Shown in pieces: positions 17,781-27,631 of a stretch of DNA of 64,000 bases. Source of the stretch: Candidatus Raymondbacteria bacterium RIFOXYA2_FULL_49_16 (GTDB lineage: Bacteria; Fibrobacterota; OXYB2-FULL-49-7; XYB2-FULL-49-35); contig MFYT01000051.1 in NCBI GenBank assembly GCA_001789205.1, positions 1 through 64,000 on the forward strand, written 5' to 3'. Numbering within the stretch: the first letter of the stretch is position 1; the number at the start of each line of letters is the position of its first letter. Under the pieces are notes generated by a model, which worked only from the letters and a program-made list of their open reading frames with translations, made no database searches and was not told the origin of the DNA. The position numbers and the translations under genes were made by a program.

Positions 17781-20700
17781 TCAGCGGCACAAACGGGCCG
17801 GGTTCCGGTATTCGGGCACATCAATAAGGTCCCAGCCGTCAAAGCTAAAGCCTACATTGAGATAAAGAAGCCCATTGTCGTTGAAAAGGGGGTTTTTCGT
17901 AAAGTACTGTTTGAACGAACCGCTAATATCGCCCTGCTCCAGTTGCTGGCTGTACCTCAGGGTGATGAAAAAGGGATAGCCTGGGGTAATGTAATTCTCG
18001 AACCGCAGTTCCAGACCAAAGCCGTATCGCTTGGCCGCGCTCTGCAACATGGATACATTGTTCCAAAAACCGCGCGCCGTGTCATCGGGAAGCGCGCTAT
18101 AGATGACATGCTTGTCCCTGTTGTCGTAGACAAATCCCGCGCCCTGCCGCTCCGTAAAATCACTGATTTTCTGTTCCATTTCAGCTTCGGACGCACTATA
18201 GACCCGAGCCCTGTTTTCCTCCCGGTGCATGTATTTTTCAACGTTCCTGCCCTTTCTGCTGTATGCATCAAGGTCTTCCCTGCCCGCCTCAGAGGGATCA
18301 ATACCCGCGGCAACGCCGCCTTCGAAAAAAGCCATGCCATAGATCTTGTCAAAAAGCATGATGCCCGCGTTTTTCCTGAGCCGCCGTACCAGGGGAAATC
18401 TGAGATAGGCTTCGGCCCGGCCAATGTTCCTGCCTCTGAACACAACGTTGGACTGGTCTGAAAGAAAGGTATAGCTCTTCATAAAAATTCCCGGATAGAC
18501 AAAACTTGATATTGGACCGTCCGCGGCCGATACGAGGAAATCTCCGCCCACAGTGAGTAGCGGGACAAAGGGAAGCGCGAGCGCACGGCGCACATCAAGC
18601 GTCAGCCGGTTGTGAGCGCTGTAGGTGAAATTGGGCGCCAGGGTGCCGTTGTCTTTAATGGTGAACGATTCCTGCCACGAATTACCGTCGACCATGATGC
18701 TGTCGCGGAAGTAGTCGAACTTCGCCTTTATATAGGTGCCCCGTGTGTCGATATTGTCCTCCTGGCGCCATCCTTTGCCCCCGCCGGACAGGTTGAGATG
18801 GGTCCAGAAAATCGAAGGGTTCAACTCCTTGAACATGGTGTATTCGAATGAAATCTTCGGATGAATGTCGTAGAAATCGACATTCTGACGCGAGTAGGTA
18901 AGACTGAAATGGAGCTTTCTGAATGGTGAAAAAAGCTGGAACCGCATGCCGCCGCGCAGACGCATGTAATCGATCACATAATTCTGCTCAGAGTACTGTT
19001 CTTTGGTGACATCGTAAAACTGATCGTTTTCGCTGAAGAGGAATTTGTCCATTTCCAGCGAGAGCGTGGGAACAAACGACCGGTTCTCGTACAGGACCAT
19101 GTATTCCTTGTCGTATTCGGGATTGAAGAAAAAATGCCTGCCATGGCTTGACCCGATCCAGTCAATGCCCTTGTCCACCTCCATGAGGCCAAGCAGAAAA
19201 AGGCTGTTTTTTTCCAGGGGATCAGTGAACCAGAAAAGCCCGCCCGCCTTGACCCCTGCCTTGCCGTTGCTGGCCTCGGGATCGTGGGCAATCATCTCTT
19301 CTCCCACGATCATAGGAGAAATCATGACATGGTTGAAAAAGGGGAAATAGGTGCGCGCGGTGCTCGCGAAATTGACCCCCACATCGGGCCGCACAATGCC
19401 TGGGTCGCTGTTTTCCACAGGAACAGGTGTTGTGTTGGGAAGAGGGGTGTTGTCCGCCAGGTAGATGGTGTATCCGGCTGAGTCAAAATTACTGTAGGCT
19501 ATTTTTTTTCCGCTGTGCGAGACTGCGGGGCAGAAAGCGCCGCCGACAGTATTAGTGATCTGTTCAACAGTGCCGGAATCAAGATCGAGACGGTAGATAT
19601 TAAAGATACCTCCTGTGTTTGCTGAAAAGAACACCTGTCTGCCATCGGGACCAAATGAAGGGTCGCGCTCATCAGCCGAAGAGGCGGCCAGCGGGGTGAA
19701 CTTTCCGGCAAGGTCTACCATGCCAATATTCCGGCTTGTGCCGGCAAAATAGGAAAAGACCACCAGACTGTCGTTTGGTGAAAAACGGGGGGTAAAAATC
19801 GAAAAGCCTTCAGCGCCGTTTAACGGTGCCTCAAACAAGACCCGTTCGGTATTTTTGCCATAACGGTTCCATTCCACCTGGAACAAAGGGCCTATGAACC
19901 TGTTGATAAGCGAACGCTTCTCGATGTTTTTGTTGTCCACAAGAACAATGGCGTTCTTGTTCTCCATTTTCCTGACACCAGCGATGGCCGTGCCCGCGCG
20001 GTTCAAGCACGCCTGCATAATATGGTCGTTGTGGGTGATGACATTCTGTATCTTGCTGACCCGCTTCCCGTTGACTTTTTTTTCTGGAAACAGTGTCAGC
20101 TTCGCGTTATCGAAAAACTTGTCCTTGGGCAAGGAATCAGTGAACACATCGGTATATTCACGGCCGCGCACAAAATCGGGATTGAGCGTGCTGTAGGTGA
20201 CAAAACGGTCGCTGTCCGAAAGCGTGAAATACGAGGTGACCCAGGGGCAGACCATCTCAAGCCGGTCTGCGTCTTTTTCAATGGTATCTGCCAGGGAATA
20301 CGCGCTAAGGGGCGCCATGCCCGCGTCGCCCGGCCCATTGCTCAGAAAATAGACCTTCTGATCGTCATGGCCCCATTGGGGATACAGGTTCTTGTATCCG
20401 GTTGGCGTCGCGGAATCGGCGACAAGTTTTTTCCCCATGACAATATTATTTATCAGGTTTTTCTGGTCTATGTATTTGGCGGTCTCATGTTCCTTCCACG
20501 TTTCGTACAACTGGCGGGATGAAACGCCTATGGCATCTTTCATTGCCATGGCAAAAGTGATGTTTCCTTTTTTTGAACACGCGTGGATAATATTTTTTAG
20601 CGCCTCTTCACCATAGACGGAATCAATGTACCTGACCATGGAAAAACCCTGGTTGTAATAACCACTCTCATAATCAATACCCCTGCCTGTCCCGAAATTC

Positions 20701-21344
20701 ATGTATTCGAGCGGAAGAATTGTACCGTTGAGCGCTTTTTCGCGCATGATCATGTCCCGGTGCGCGTCCCACGAATCGTGCCCCCGCCGCGCACTCTCGA
20801 ACTGGGCAATGCCCTCGGCAAACCAGAGCGGCAGAATGTCGAACGAATAGAGTGAAAAGCCGCTGGTCTGCACAGGTTCGTTAAAATAATCAAAGTACCC
20901 GAAACGGATATCAGGGATATTGTACCTGAATTTTTGACCCGCTGTCATGGAGGCAACATGGGCAAGCTCGTGGGTGACCACATCGCGCACCCAGTTGTGC
21001 GTGCCCCGCAGATAGTAGTCAAGGTCTGCGACCCATATTTTTATAGTATTCCTGGGCGGCAGGGCCCAGCCATTGCTGAAATCGTCGTCGTCGATTATAA
21101 AATCGATTTTTCCCGGAAGTTGCAGCCCATAGTATTCCGTGAGGCCCGTGTAGGCCTCCTCTCCCACTGCTGCCGCATATTCGGCCTGTTCCTTGAGACC
21201 GCTCAAATAGTACACGGTGAAATGTTCGGTTTCTGCTTTAAACCATTTTTTATAGGGCTGGTTGTAGTCCTGAAGATATTCAGGATAAGAAAAGGCCTGC
21301 AAGGCCAGAAAAAGCGTGAACGCTATGACTGCAAAGGGGTTCAT
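17781..21344 (-). CDS. secreted peptidase-MA/TolB-propeller/beta-barrel protein
   Basis: This 1187-residue exported protein has a signal peptide (MNPFAVIAFTLFLALQAFSY). The N-terminal domain is a gluzincin-like metallopeptidase: HELAH at 125-129 and a downstream WFAEGIAQFE with the likely third ligand E177. It is followed by WD40/PD40-type beta-propeller blades (DERDPSFGPDGRQVFF, CPAVSHSGKKIAY). The C-terminal 450 residues are beta-strand rich and read like an outer-membrane barrel of the surface-antigen type. The start is placed at the ATG at 21344; the longer frame begins with a TTG 57 bases upstream and would hide the signal peptide. There is no clear Shine-Dalgarno. The gene is 27 bp upstream of the acyl-activating fusion. 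The substrate is unknown. Confidence 0.75.
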   Translation of the reverse strand: MNPFAVIAFTLFLALQAFSYPEYLQDYNQPYKKWFKAETEHFTVYYLSGLKEQAEYAAAVGEEAYTGLTEYYGLQLPGKIDFIIDDDDFSNGWALPPRNTIKIWVADLDYYLRGTHNWVRDVVTHELAHVASMTAGQKFRYNIPDIRFGYFDYFNEPVQTSGFSLYSFDILPLWFAEGIAQFESARRGHDSWDAHRDMIMREKALNGTILPLEYMNFGTGRGIDYESGYYNQGFSMVRYIDSVYGEEALKNIIHACSKKGNITFAMAMKDAIGVSSRQLYETWKEHETAKYIDQKNLINNIVMGKKLVADSATPTGYKNLYPQWGHDDQKVYFLSNGPGDAGMAPLSAYSLADTIEKDADRLEMVCPWVTSYFTLSDSDRFVTYSTLNPDFVRGREYTDVFTDSLPKDKFFDNAKLTLFPEKKVNGKRVSKIQNVITHNDHIMQACLNRAGTAIAGVRKMENKNAIVLVDNKNIEKRSLINRFIGPLFQVEWNRYGKNTERVLFEAPLNGAEGFSIFTPRFSPNDSLVVFSYFAGTSRNIGMVDLAGKFTPLAASSADERDPSFGPDGRQVFFSANTGGIFNIYRLDLDSGTVEQITNTVGGAFCPAVSHSGKKIAYSNFDSAGYTIYLADNTPLPNTTPVPVENSDPGIVRPDVGVNFASTARTYFPFFNHVMISPMIVGEEMIAHDPEASNGKAGVKAGGLFWFTDPLEKNSLFLLGLMEVDKGIDWIGSSHGRHFFFNPEYDKEYMVLYENRSFVPTLSLEMDKFLFSENDQFYDVTKEQYSEQNYVIDYMRLRGGMRFQLFSPFRKLHFSLTYSRQNVDFYDIHPKISFEYTMFKELNPSIFWTHLNLSGGGKGWRQEDNIDTRGTYIKAKFDYFRDSIMVDGNSWQESFTIKDNGTLAPNFTYSAHNRLTLDVRRALALPFVPLLTVGGDFLVSAADGPISSFVYPGIFMKSYTFLSDQSNVVFRGRNIGRAEAYLRFPLVRRLRKNAGIMLFDKIYGMAFFEGGVAAGIDPSEAGREDLDAYSRKGRNVEKYMHREENRARVYSASEAEMEQKISDFTERQGAGFVYDNRDKHVIYSALPDDTARGFWNNVSMLQSAAKRYGFGLELRFENYITPGYPFFITLRYSQQLEQGDISGSFKQYFTKNPLFNDNGLLYLNVGFSFDGWDLIDVPEYRNPARLCR

Positions 21345-21422
21345 TTTAATAAAAATTAATAAATTACAGGATAAAAGACCTTGTAATATGGTAGAAGGCA
21401 ATGTGTCCGGAATTAATGTAAA

Positions 21423-21509
21423 TTATCCGCAGCATTTCTTGTATTTCTTTCCCGACCCGCATGGACACGGCTCATTCCGGCCTGGTTTTGGCTCTGCCCG
21501 GACCGGCAT
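21423..21509 (-). CDS. miniature SEC-C zinc-motif ORF (28 residues) or remnant
   Basis: A 28-codon reading frame consists almost entirely of a perfect SEC-C zinc-binding motif: [19 protein letters not shown], preceded by MPVRAEPKP. The C-x-C...C-C metal site is intact and the stop codon follows at once, as at the C-terminus of SecA and many SEC-C proteins. The frame is open about 11 codons further upstream but has no other start codon and no ribosome site. It may be a genuine tiny zinc protein or the tail of a decayed gene. It lies between the M6-like gene (upstream) and the propeller-barrel gene. Confidence 0.5.
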   Translation of the reverse strand: MPVRAEPKPGRNEPCPCGSGKKYKKCCG

Positions 21510-21561
21510 GGACCAGTCATAATTAAAAGGCGATGGGATTAATCTCTATGACCAACAAACG

Positions 21562-24500
21562 TTATTTAATAATACCCACTTTAGTGAAGGCAAAATCCGA
21601 TTCGCCCGAACCCTCGGCCTCAATTTTAAGCATATACATGCCGGGTGCGTATTTTGACACGTCTATGGAAAAATGGTTCCAGAGTGCGCTTGTTGGAAGA
21701 CGTGCGCTTTCATAGACCCTGTTTCCGGCAGTATTAAAAAGCTTTGCCCGTACTATCGTTGCGCTTGTTGAAAGCCGGTACTTTACGGTAAATGAATTGG
21801 TGCGCGTGGGATTAGGATAGGTAAAAAGCGTGTCAACTGAAACAGGGCCCTGCGGTTCGGAATATTGCAGGGACGGGCCAGCATAGACAGAGGTACGGGC
21901 TAGGGTCCCGCCAGCGGTTTCCCATGCTGTTTGGGGCGTTCCTGAAATAGGCACATTGAAACAGGAGAGATAGCCGGAATTGTTGACAGTGTAAATCTCA
22001 ATGTGTTCGGGGACTGACCCGGCTGTATCAACATCGAGGTTTGCGACAACGCACGAAGGCCCGGGCTCTCCGCCAAAAGCAAGAGAGCGGCTGATAGCCC
22101 TGCCCGCGACCGTAAATTCATAGGCAAGCGCGTCATTGTCGAGTATCACAATAGTGCCATTTGGCAGCGGGACAAAAACCTCCATGTCCCCGTTATTATC
22201 AAGATCAGAAAGCGAGGCTGTTGCGGTGATCTGGCCCACGGGCTGGCGCGCGGATACCGTGTACGGCCAATGGGTAAGGGATGTGCCCGTATAGTTAAAG
22301 GCATAGACAGTATTGTTGCCGGGAATGACAATATCAAGCAGATGGTCGCCGTCAACATCGCCCAAGGATGGCATAAGCGCCAGGGTTGTGGCGATCTTGA
22401 CCGGCCATCCCTGAAGCAGGGCCCCGGTTGCGGAAAGAAGCACAACATTCCCCTTGTTGTCGGCAAGGACGATCTCTTTGCCCGGGGTGGTGCGGTCGAT
22501 ATTACCCACAGCCATGGTAATGGACGCGCCCGAGAGACCAGGGATAGTTATACGTTTGGAAACAGCCAGCGGATGGCGCTGCAGCAAAAGGAGGGTCTTG
22601 TCGCACACTGCATATACCTGAGTTGAATCAACGGCAAGGGCCGCAATCTTTCCAGCCCCAAGAAGCAGTGAATCAGAAACGCCAGCAGACACCTCGTAGC
22701 AATAACTATGGCGAGTACCAAAGTAGAGGGTATCGCGCATGACCGAAATAAGCGTGGAAAGAGTATCAGCCGCAAGCGCATAAAGAACCGCACTAGTCTT
22801 GCTTACTGTATTGTATTCACGGATATATTGCCCCTGACGGCCGCTGTCGCACGAAGCAACAACAAGCGACGTCCCCTTGACCGAAGGAGCGGTGGCCGAC
22901 CTGATGCCCGCTGCAAGGGTATCGCGCGCTGGCAGGCCGCCATGCGCGCAAAAACTAAAAACCACTCCCTTTGGAGAAATATAATAAAGCGACGTATCAA
23001 CATGCACTGCCTGGGGGCTGGAGACCAGCGAATCGGTCGCCTGAGGCCACGAACCCTGGGAAAGGTCCCAGGTGACAGTGACTTTGAAGCTGTCGGCGGC
23101 GTAATTCCTGATTTTCTCGTTTATTCCCACAATACTCGCGGAGGCATTGGTATACTCTGCCCACGAAGGAGACCCGATTGTATCAATGGACACGGTTATG
23201 CCGGTATAAGCGCCGGTATTGGTGGTGGTTGAAAAAAGCCGGCCGGAAAAAGGGGTCAGATCAGTAACATAATTATTTTTTCCCACCACCGAATGGGGAA
23301 AAAAGTCCTCGGGCCCGCCGCTCGAATAGGTGGTCCACAGTATGTTGGAAAATTTGATGCCCAGGTCTTCAATACCGTCCGCTTCGACAAGATCAACACC
23401 CCTGCGGTCCATGTTACTGTTCACACCGTCGCCGTTGATCTGGTTATCAATGACAGTCTGGTCAACATGCCACACCAGCACCCCGAAACCCGGAAGACCC
23501 ACGTCGCAGTTGTTGACACTCGTGATGCTGCCCTTTGACTTGGTCCTGGGATTGGGGATAAGACGCGAGCAGTTATCAGGATCTTCGCACAGGGAATCGA
23601 GCAGCATATATTCGGCCGCTGAGTGGCTTGAGCTGCGGGCGGGATACGTATACCGGCTGCTGTCAGTCTGGACCACAAGCGAGTCGGGATATTGCCGGTT
23701 TTCGAGCAGAAGATATTCGGTCGAGGAAAGAGGCACTTTGATCATGCGTACGGGTTTGTCCTTGTGCATCATGGAATAAAGGGTGTATTGGGCGGAAAGC
23801 GAACCCGAGAAATTCGTGGTTTCGGGCGGTTCCGCCACCAGCGGCGCCACCCAGCCCAAACGTTCGCGGCACCAGGCCGAAGGATAAATGGGAATAAAAC
23901 CGTTTACCGTGTTGTACCCGGCGAAATCCATGAGACAAAAGCCGCCGATCGCGGTCTCACCGGTCTTGGTGTTGAACAGATTTGGAAGACCCAATGCGCG
24001 CGCAACCTGGTTCACGATGATCCCGTTGATGCCGAAATTAATGCTGTCCTGGCTTGCGGTCTCGGAGCAGATAAGCAAATTGTCCACAAACCTGGAGCTG
24101 TCGGCCGCATAAACGCCGTACGTGTCCGTACTTCGCATTCGGTCAAAGGAGAGCGTGACTGTGGTCGCGTCGTCAAAATACCGGGCGCCGTGGTAGTAGG
24201 AAAAGTCCACGGGCGCAATATAGCTGTCTATAAGGTCGCTCGGTGAATCAGCGCCCAATTCCTTGCCCAGCGCGCCGCCGTCAATGAGGCCTGAGGCGCC
24301 CGCGTGGAAAATGAGGAACAAGGTGCGTTCGCTGACCGTGACCGGGCCGATGGTTGCGCCTAGAGTAAAAACTCCGGCCCGGGATGCGGCGCGCATGGCA
24401 TCGAGCGAAAAGGCCATGATGCCCTTGTTCAGCCGGTCGTAGTATTCGTCCCAGCTCTCGCTGTCGCTTTTGGCCGGCGGCCGGTAATGCTTCATGCGAA

Positions 24501-24804
24501 AAGGGACTTTGAGCGCGGTATTGTCGCGCGGATACACGGCATATTGAAGCACCATGTTGGAATCAGACGCCGCGGTGAAATAGGCGCGGGCCATGGCAAG
24601 ATGATTTTCGAAATACGCGCGTCCATGAGGCTTGTTATCTAGATCAAAATCGCCCGGATTTGACCCGAAGAGGCCTCTACCCGTGGTAAAATCGTCAAGC
24701 GCGTCTTCCTGGAATTCGACCATGACCGCCACGATTGAAACCGTGTCCGCGGCGAATGCGGCCGCGCACCAGAAAAACGCCAGGGTAATTAGGAGGAGGC
24801 GCAT
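21562..24804 (-). CDS. M6-family-like secreted protein with lost zinc motif and sorting domain
   Basis: This 1080-residue protein has a signal peptide (MRLLLITLAFFWCAAAFA); the ATG at 24804 is chosen because a longer frame has a non-hydrophobic N-terminus. The N-terminal third follows M6 (immune-inhibitor A) proteases: IFHAG, then a helix ending LGLPNLF, GGFCLMDFAGYN and PSAWCRERLGW. At the place of the catalytic HExxH, however, the sequence reads NQVAR (residues 265-269), so both His and the Glu are gone. The middle has FG-GAP/propeller-like segments (GDVDGDHLLDIVIPGN, SDLDNNGDMEVFVPLP). The C-terminus is a T9SS-like sorting domain (YPNPTRTNSFTVKY, APGMYMLKIEAEG). I infer a non-catalytic binding protein. 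It is 4 bp downstream of the propeller-barrel gene. Confidence 0.8.
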   Translation of the reverse strand: MRLLLITLAFFWCAAAFAADTVSIVAVMVEFQEDALDDFTTGRGLFGSNPGDFDLDNKPHGRAYFENHLAMARAYFTAASDSNMVLQYAVYPRDNTALKVPFRMKHYRPPAKSDSESWDEYYDRLNKGIMAFSLDAMRAASRAGVFTLGATIGPVTVSERTLFLIFHAGASGLIDGGALGKELGADSPSDLIDSYIAPVDFSYYHGARYFDDATTVTLSFDRMRSTDTYGVYAADSSRFVDNLLICSETASQDSINFGINGIIVNQVARALGLPNLFNTKTGETAIGGFCLMDFAGYNTVNGFIPIYPSAWCRERLGWVAPLVAEPPETTNFSGSLSAQYTLYSMMHKDKPVRMIKVPLSSTEYLLLENRQYPDSLVVQTDSSRYTYPARSSSHSAAEYMLLDSLCEDPDNCSRLIPNPRTKSKGSITSVNNCDVGLPGFGVLVWHVDQTVIDNQINGDGVNSNMDRRGVDLVEADGIEDLGIKFSNILWTTYSSGGPEDFFPHSVVGKNNYVTDLTPFSGRLFSTTTNTGAYTGITVSIDTIGSPSWAEYTNASASIVGINEKIRNYAADSFKVTVTWDLSQGSWPQATDSLVSSPQAVHVDTSLYYISPKGVVFSFCAHGGLPARDTLAAGIRSATAPSVKGTSLVVASCDSGRQGQYIREYNTVSKTSAVLYALAADTLSTLISVMRDTLYFGTRHSYCYEVSAGVSDSLLLGAGKIAALAVDSTQVYAVCDKTLLLLQRHPLAVSKRITIPGLSGASITMAVGNIDRTTPGKEIVLADNKGNVVLLSATGALLQGWPVKIATTLALMPSLGDVDGDHLLDIVIPGNNTVYAFNYTGTSLTHWPYTVSARQPVGQITATASLSDLDNNGDMEVFVPLPNGTIVILDNDALAYEFTVAGRAISRSLAFGGEPGPSCVVANLDVDTAGSVPEHIEIYTVNNSGYLSCFNVPISGTPQTAWETAGGTLARTSVYAGPSLQYSEPQGPVSVDTLFTYPNPTRTNSFTVKYRLSTSATIVRAKLFNTAGNRVYESARLPTSALWNHFSIDVSKYAPGMYMLKIEAEGSGESDFAFTKVGIIK

Positions 24805-24808
24805 TGCA

Positions 24809-27007
24809 TCAGAACATGAAAATAAGTTCGAGACGGAGCTGCTTGTTACGCGCAGACCCTTCGTCGTCAAAGGTATATCCGGGTAAACGGTCTTTCACCA
24901 GGTATTTGTCGACAAAGGCCGTGCCCACAATATACGACCCGTTGAAATGGATATTGCCGTAGTTGATGCCCAATCCGAAAGTGACTTCTCCCCTGCTCCC
25001 GGCCTTGTCGTACATGGTGCCAGCGCGCAGCGCCAGAAAATTGCTGTACCAGTATTCGCCGCCCAGGGAGAAGATGAACTCGGAAATTTCCTGTTTGATG
25101 GGATCGTCGAGAAACGTGGTGACAATGGCTTTCCAAAAGGGGTCGGGCGCGGTATTCTCGTCGTCGCGCCGCCTGATAAGCTCACGGTTAAGATCGAAAA
25201 GAAGTTTGAAGTTATGAATGGGGTTGTCAATTGCGCGCCAGACAACGCCGGTCTTCAGATTGAAGGGAATGGGGTCGGCCTGATTCTGGTCAATATATAC
25301 GATGTCCGGACCCATGTTCTGCAGGCAAAGGCCAAAATCAAGCCGCTTGAGTATATTGCGCTGCTTGTACCCCACGTCAATGGCGAACGAGTTGGCAACC
25401 CCCCGCCGCTGCTCGTTGCCCACGGGCACGTCAGCCAGCTTGCTGTAGATAAATTTCGCGGACGCTCCCACGCCGATATTATCACCGAAATTGGTCCCAT
25501 AGGAAACACCGCCGAACATATCGAATGAATTGAAGGTGCCCAGCTTGCGTCCCACCTCATCGGTCCACTCGTTTTCGCCGAATGAAATATATTTGATGAA
25601 GGCGCCCAGCGTTCCCCAGTCCTCGGTGGGCCAGGTCATGCAGAAATAAAGATGATAAAGGTCGTTGAGCCCGAACTCGGGAAGCAGGTACTCGAAAAAC
25701 GCTCCTACCTCACGGTTGGCCTTATCGTATCGCGAAACGCCCTTTTCGGTGAGAAACCAGACGTCCTTGTCCTGCACGACCACGGTTTCGACATTGTCGG
25801 TGGGAAGCCCGTTTTTACTGTGAAAATGCTTCCATTCCGCGCCCTCGACCGTCTTCCCTTCCTTGCCCACAACGGTTTTTCCCTTGGAATAGCGAAGCGC
25901 GCCCTTCCGGGTGCCAATCCAGATAAAATTGCGTGAATCTACCGCAATGGCGTTTACCTCGTTGTCGGCCATGGCGTATTTTTTCCATGATTTCAGCTTG
26001 TATCGCGCAACGCCCTGCAGCGAGGAGACCCACACTTCGCGGTCTTTGTCAATGGCGATGCCCGTTACCCGGTTGTCGACCAGGCCGTTGGTGGTGTCAA
26101 AGACAGAGACCTTCTTGCCTTTTTTCCGTACGAGCCCTGATGTGGTGCCGATCCAGACTGTGGCGCCCTGGCTTGCGGCAATGGCGGTAATGGTGTCGCT
26201 GCCCGTGAAATCAGCTGTTGAAAAGACGCGCCATTTGCCTCCGCTGAGCCATGCGGCACCCTTGTCCGTGCCCACCCAGACATTTTGGTCTTCGAGGGCA
26301 ATGCAGCGGATATTGTCGCTGGGGAGGCCGTCAACCGTCGTATATTGCTTCCACTTGGATCCATTGTACACAAAGAGGCCCGTGGTTGTGCCAACCCAGA
26401 CCTTGTTCGCCATATCAGCATTAAGAGCGGTAAATTCCCTGCCCTTCAGCGCAATGGAAAAAGGCATGCGGAAATCGGGAAGGTCTTCCTCGTCCTCCTT
26501 TGTGGCCACATTGTTGACCCGTTTGACCGAGTCAACGGCCGCGGCAATGAGTCCCTCGTCCGATGCCAGGGAGGAATCCTCCGCGTTCAGGTATTTACGC
26601 ACAACTTTGTCGATATTATCGTTCTGCTCGAGGTAATAAATTTCGTAATTGAGCCACGCGGTGCCGCTATATTTGAAAAGCTGGTGGCGGGTGGCCGCCC
26701 ACAACACGGGCTTTTCGGCGAAAAAGAGCTTCTCCTTTGCCGCAAGGTAGAGTACGGGTTCGCCGGCTTCAAGGGTGAATGTTTCCCAGAAATTGGCCAG
26801 GGGCTGCAGACCCATGGCGCCGGGATTGTAATAGGTGGCGTAAACATCGTCCGAGAGGCCCACAAAGGCCTCGGCCATGCCCGTGGCGCGCGCGCCAGGC
26901 GATAAGAGCAGGGTGGGAAGGGCTGCCTGGCCCACGGGAAAAACAGGGGCGCTTAAAAAACATGTTGCCGCAAAGACGGCCAGTATCCGGGTGTGTTTCA
27001 CGGTCAC
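24809..27007 (-). CDS. Reg_prop propeller fused to PorV-like outer-membrane barrel
   Basis: This 732-residue exported protein opens after its signal peptide with the PorV-type signature LSPGARATGMAEAFVGLSD followed by YYNPGAMGLQP. A central block (about 200-440) contains repeated two-component-regulator-propeller motifs, for example VWVGTTTGLFVYNGSKWKQY and VWVGTDKGAAWLSGGKW. The last about 260 residues return to barrel strands (FGLGINYGNIHFNGSYIVG) and end LRLELIFMF. So the propeller is inserted into, or grafted after the first strands of, a barrel. The GTG start overlaps the stop of the preceding gene in a GTGA pattern, which supports this start. I infer an outer-membrane protein with a periplasmic or external sensing or binding propeller. 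Confidence 0.8.
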   Translation of the reverse strand: MTVKHTRILAVFAATCFLSAPVFPVGQAALPTLLLSPGARATGMAEAFVGLSDDVYATYYNPGAMGLQPLANFWETFTLEAGEPVLYLAAKEKLFFAEKPVLWAATRHQLFKYSGTAWLNYEIYYLEQNDNIDKVVRKYLNAEDSSLASDEGLIAAAVDSVKRVNNVATKEDEEDLPDFRMPFSIALKGREFTALNADMANKVWVGTTTGLFVYNGSKWKQYTTVDGLPSDNIRCIALEDQNVWVGTDKGAAWLSGGKWRVFSTADFTGSDTITAIAASQGATVWIGTTSGLVRKKGKKVSVFDTTNGLVDNRVTGIAIDKDREVWVSSLQGVARYKLKSWKKYAMADNEVNAIAVDSRNFIWIGTRKGALRYSKGKTVVGKEGKTVEGAEWKHFHSKNGLPTDNVETVVVQDKDVWFLTEKGVSRYDKANREVGAFFEYLLPEFGLNDLYHLYFCMTWPTEDWGTLGAFIKYISFGENEWTDEVGRKLGTFNSFDMFGGVSYGTNFGDNIGVGASAKFIYSKLADVPVGNEQRRGVANSFAIDVGYKQRNILKRLDFGLCLQNMGPDIVYIDQNQADPIPFNLKTGVVWRAIDNPIHNFKLLFDLNRELIRRRDDENTAPDPFWKAIVTTFLDDPIKQEISEFIFSLGGEYWYSNFLALRAGTMYDKAGSRGEVTFGLGINYGNIHFNGSYIVGTAFVDKYLVKDRLPGYTFDDEGSARNKQLRLELIFMF

Positions 27008-27582
27008 CGCACTTTCTTTACCTGTTTCCAGTAGGGGATTGCGTATTGCTCATGTTCGCCAAGCCGGAAATGCTCGAAGTCGACCGCGGTCTGCCACTCT
27101 GCCTCTGATTCGAGGCGGCATTCGCATCCCGGGAAAAAAGGCGGAAGGAGTTCGGGATGGCGGTATATGTCTTCGCGCAGGATGAAATAATTTTTTTTAG
27201 CGAAAATAGCGCACACCGCGTCCACGGGCCCCTTCTTTATTAGAAAGCGCTGCACACCCTCGCGGTCACCCTTCTCAACAGCTGTTATAGAGTCCTCAAG
27301 TCCCGCGTTCCAGCGGGCGATGATGCGTTCCCTATCAGCCCCGGAAAGCGGAACGCCATCCATGTCCTTTTCCGCGGCCCCCACAAAAGCGGCAATCTCA
27401 GATGCGGGGGGTTTTGCCGGATGGAGGTTCTCGCGCGGCGACTTCCGGATGACCGAATAGATGCCGCTCGCATGGATGGTGGCAAGGGGTATATCCTCTT
27501 CGCCGCTCTTCTTCTGCAGGGCAATATACATGGTGATGACGATGAGAATAACGAGAAAAATGATGACGATGAAGATTTCCAT
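27004..27582 (-). CDS. single-pass membrane protein of unknown function
   Basis: I do not recognise this 192-residue protein. Residues 2-22 form a strong N-terminal membrane anchor (EIFIVIIFLVILIVITMYIA) followed by a soluble, charged domain with a C-terminal region rich in acidic and aromatic residues (PPFFPGCECRLES, YAIPYWKQV). It shares a 4-base GTGA overlap with the propeller-barrel gene downstream, so the two are probably made together. A role in assembling or regulating that outer-membrane protein is possible but only by context. Confidence 0.65.
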   Translation of the reverse strand: MEIFIVIIFLVILIVITMYIALQKKSGEEDIPLATIHASGIYSVIRKSPRENLHPAKPPASEIAAFVGAAEKDMDGVPLSGADRERIIARWNAGLEDSITAVEKGDREGVQRFLIKKGPVDAVCAIFAKKNYFILREDIYRHPELLPPFFPGCECRLESEAEWQTAVDFEHFRLGEHEQYAIPYWKQVKKVR

Positions 27583-27631
27583 AATAATGACCTTTTAAAA
27601 TCTAAAAAATTTCCCTTCAAAAATCAAATGT

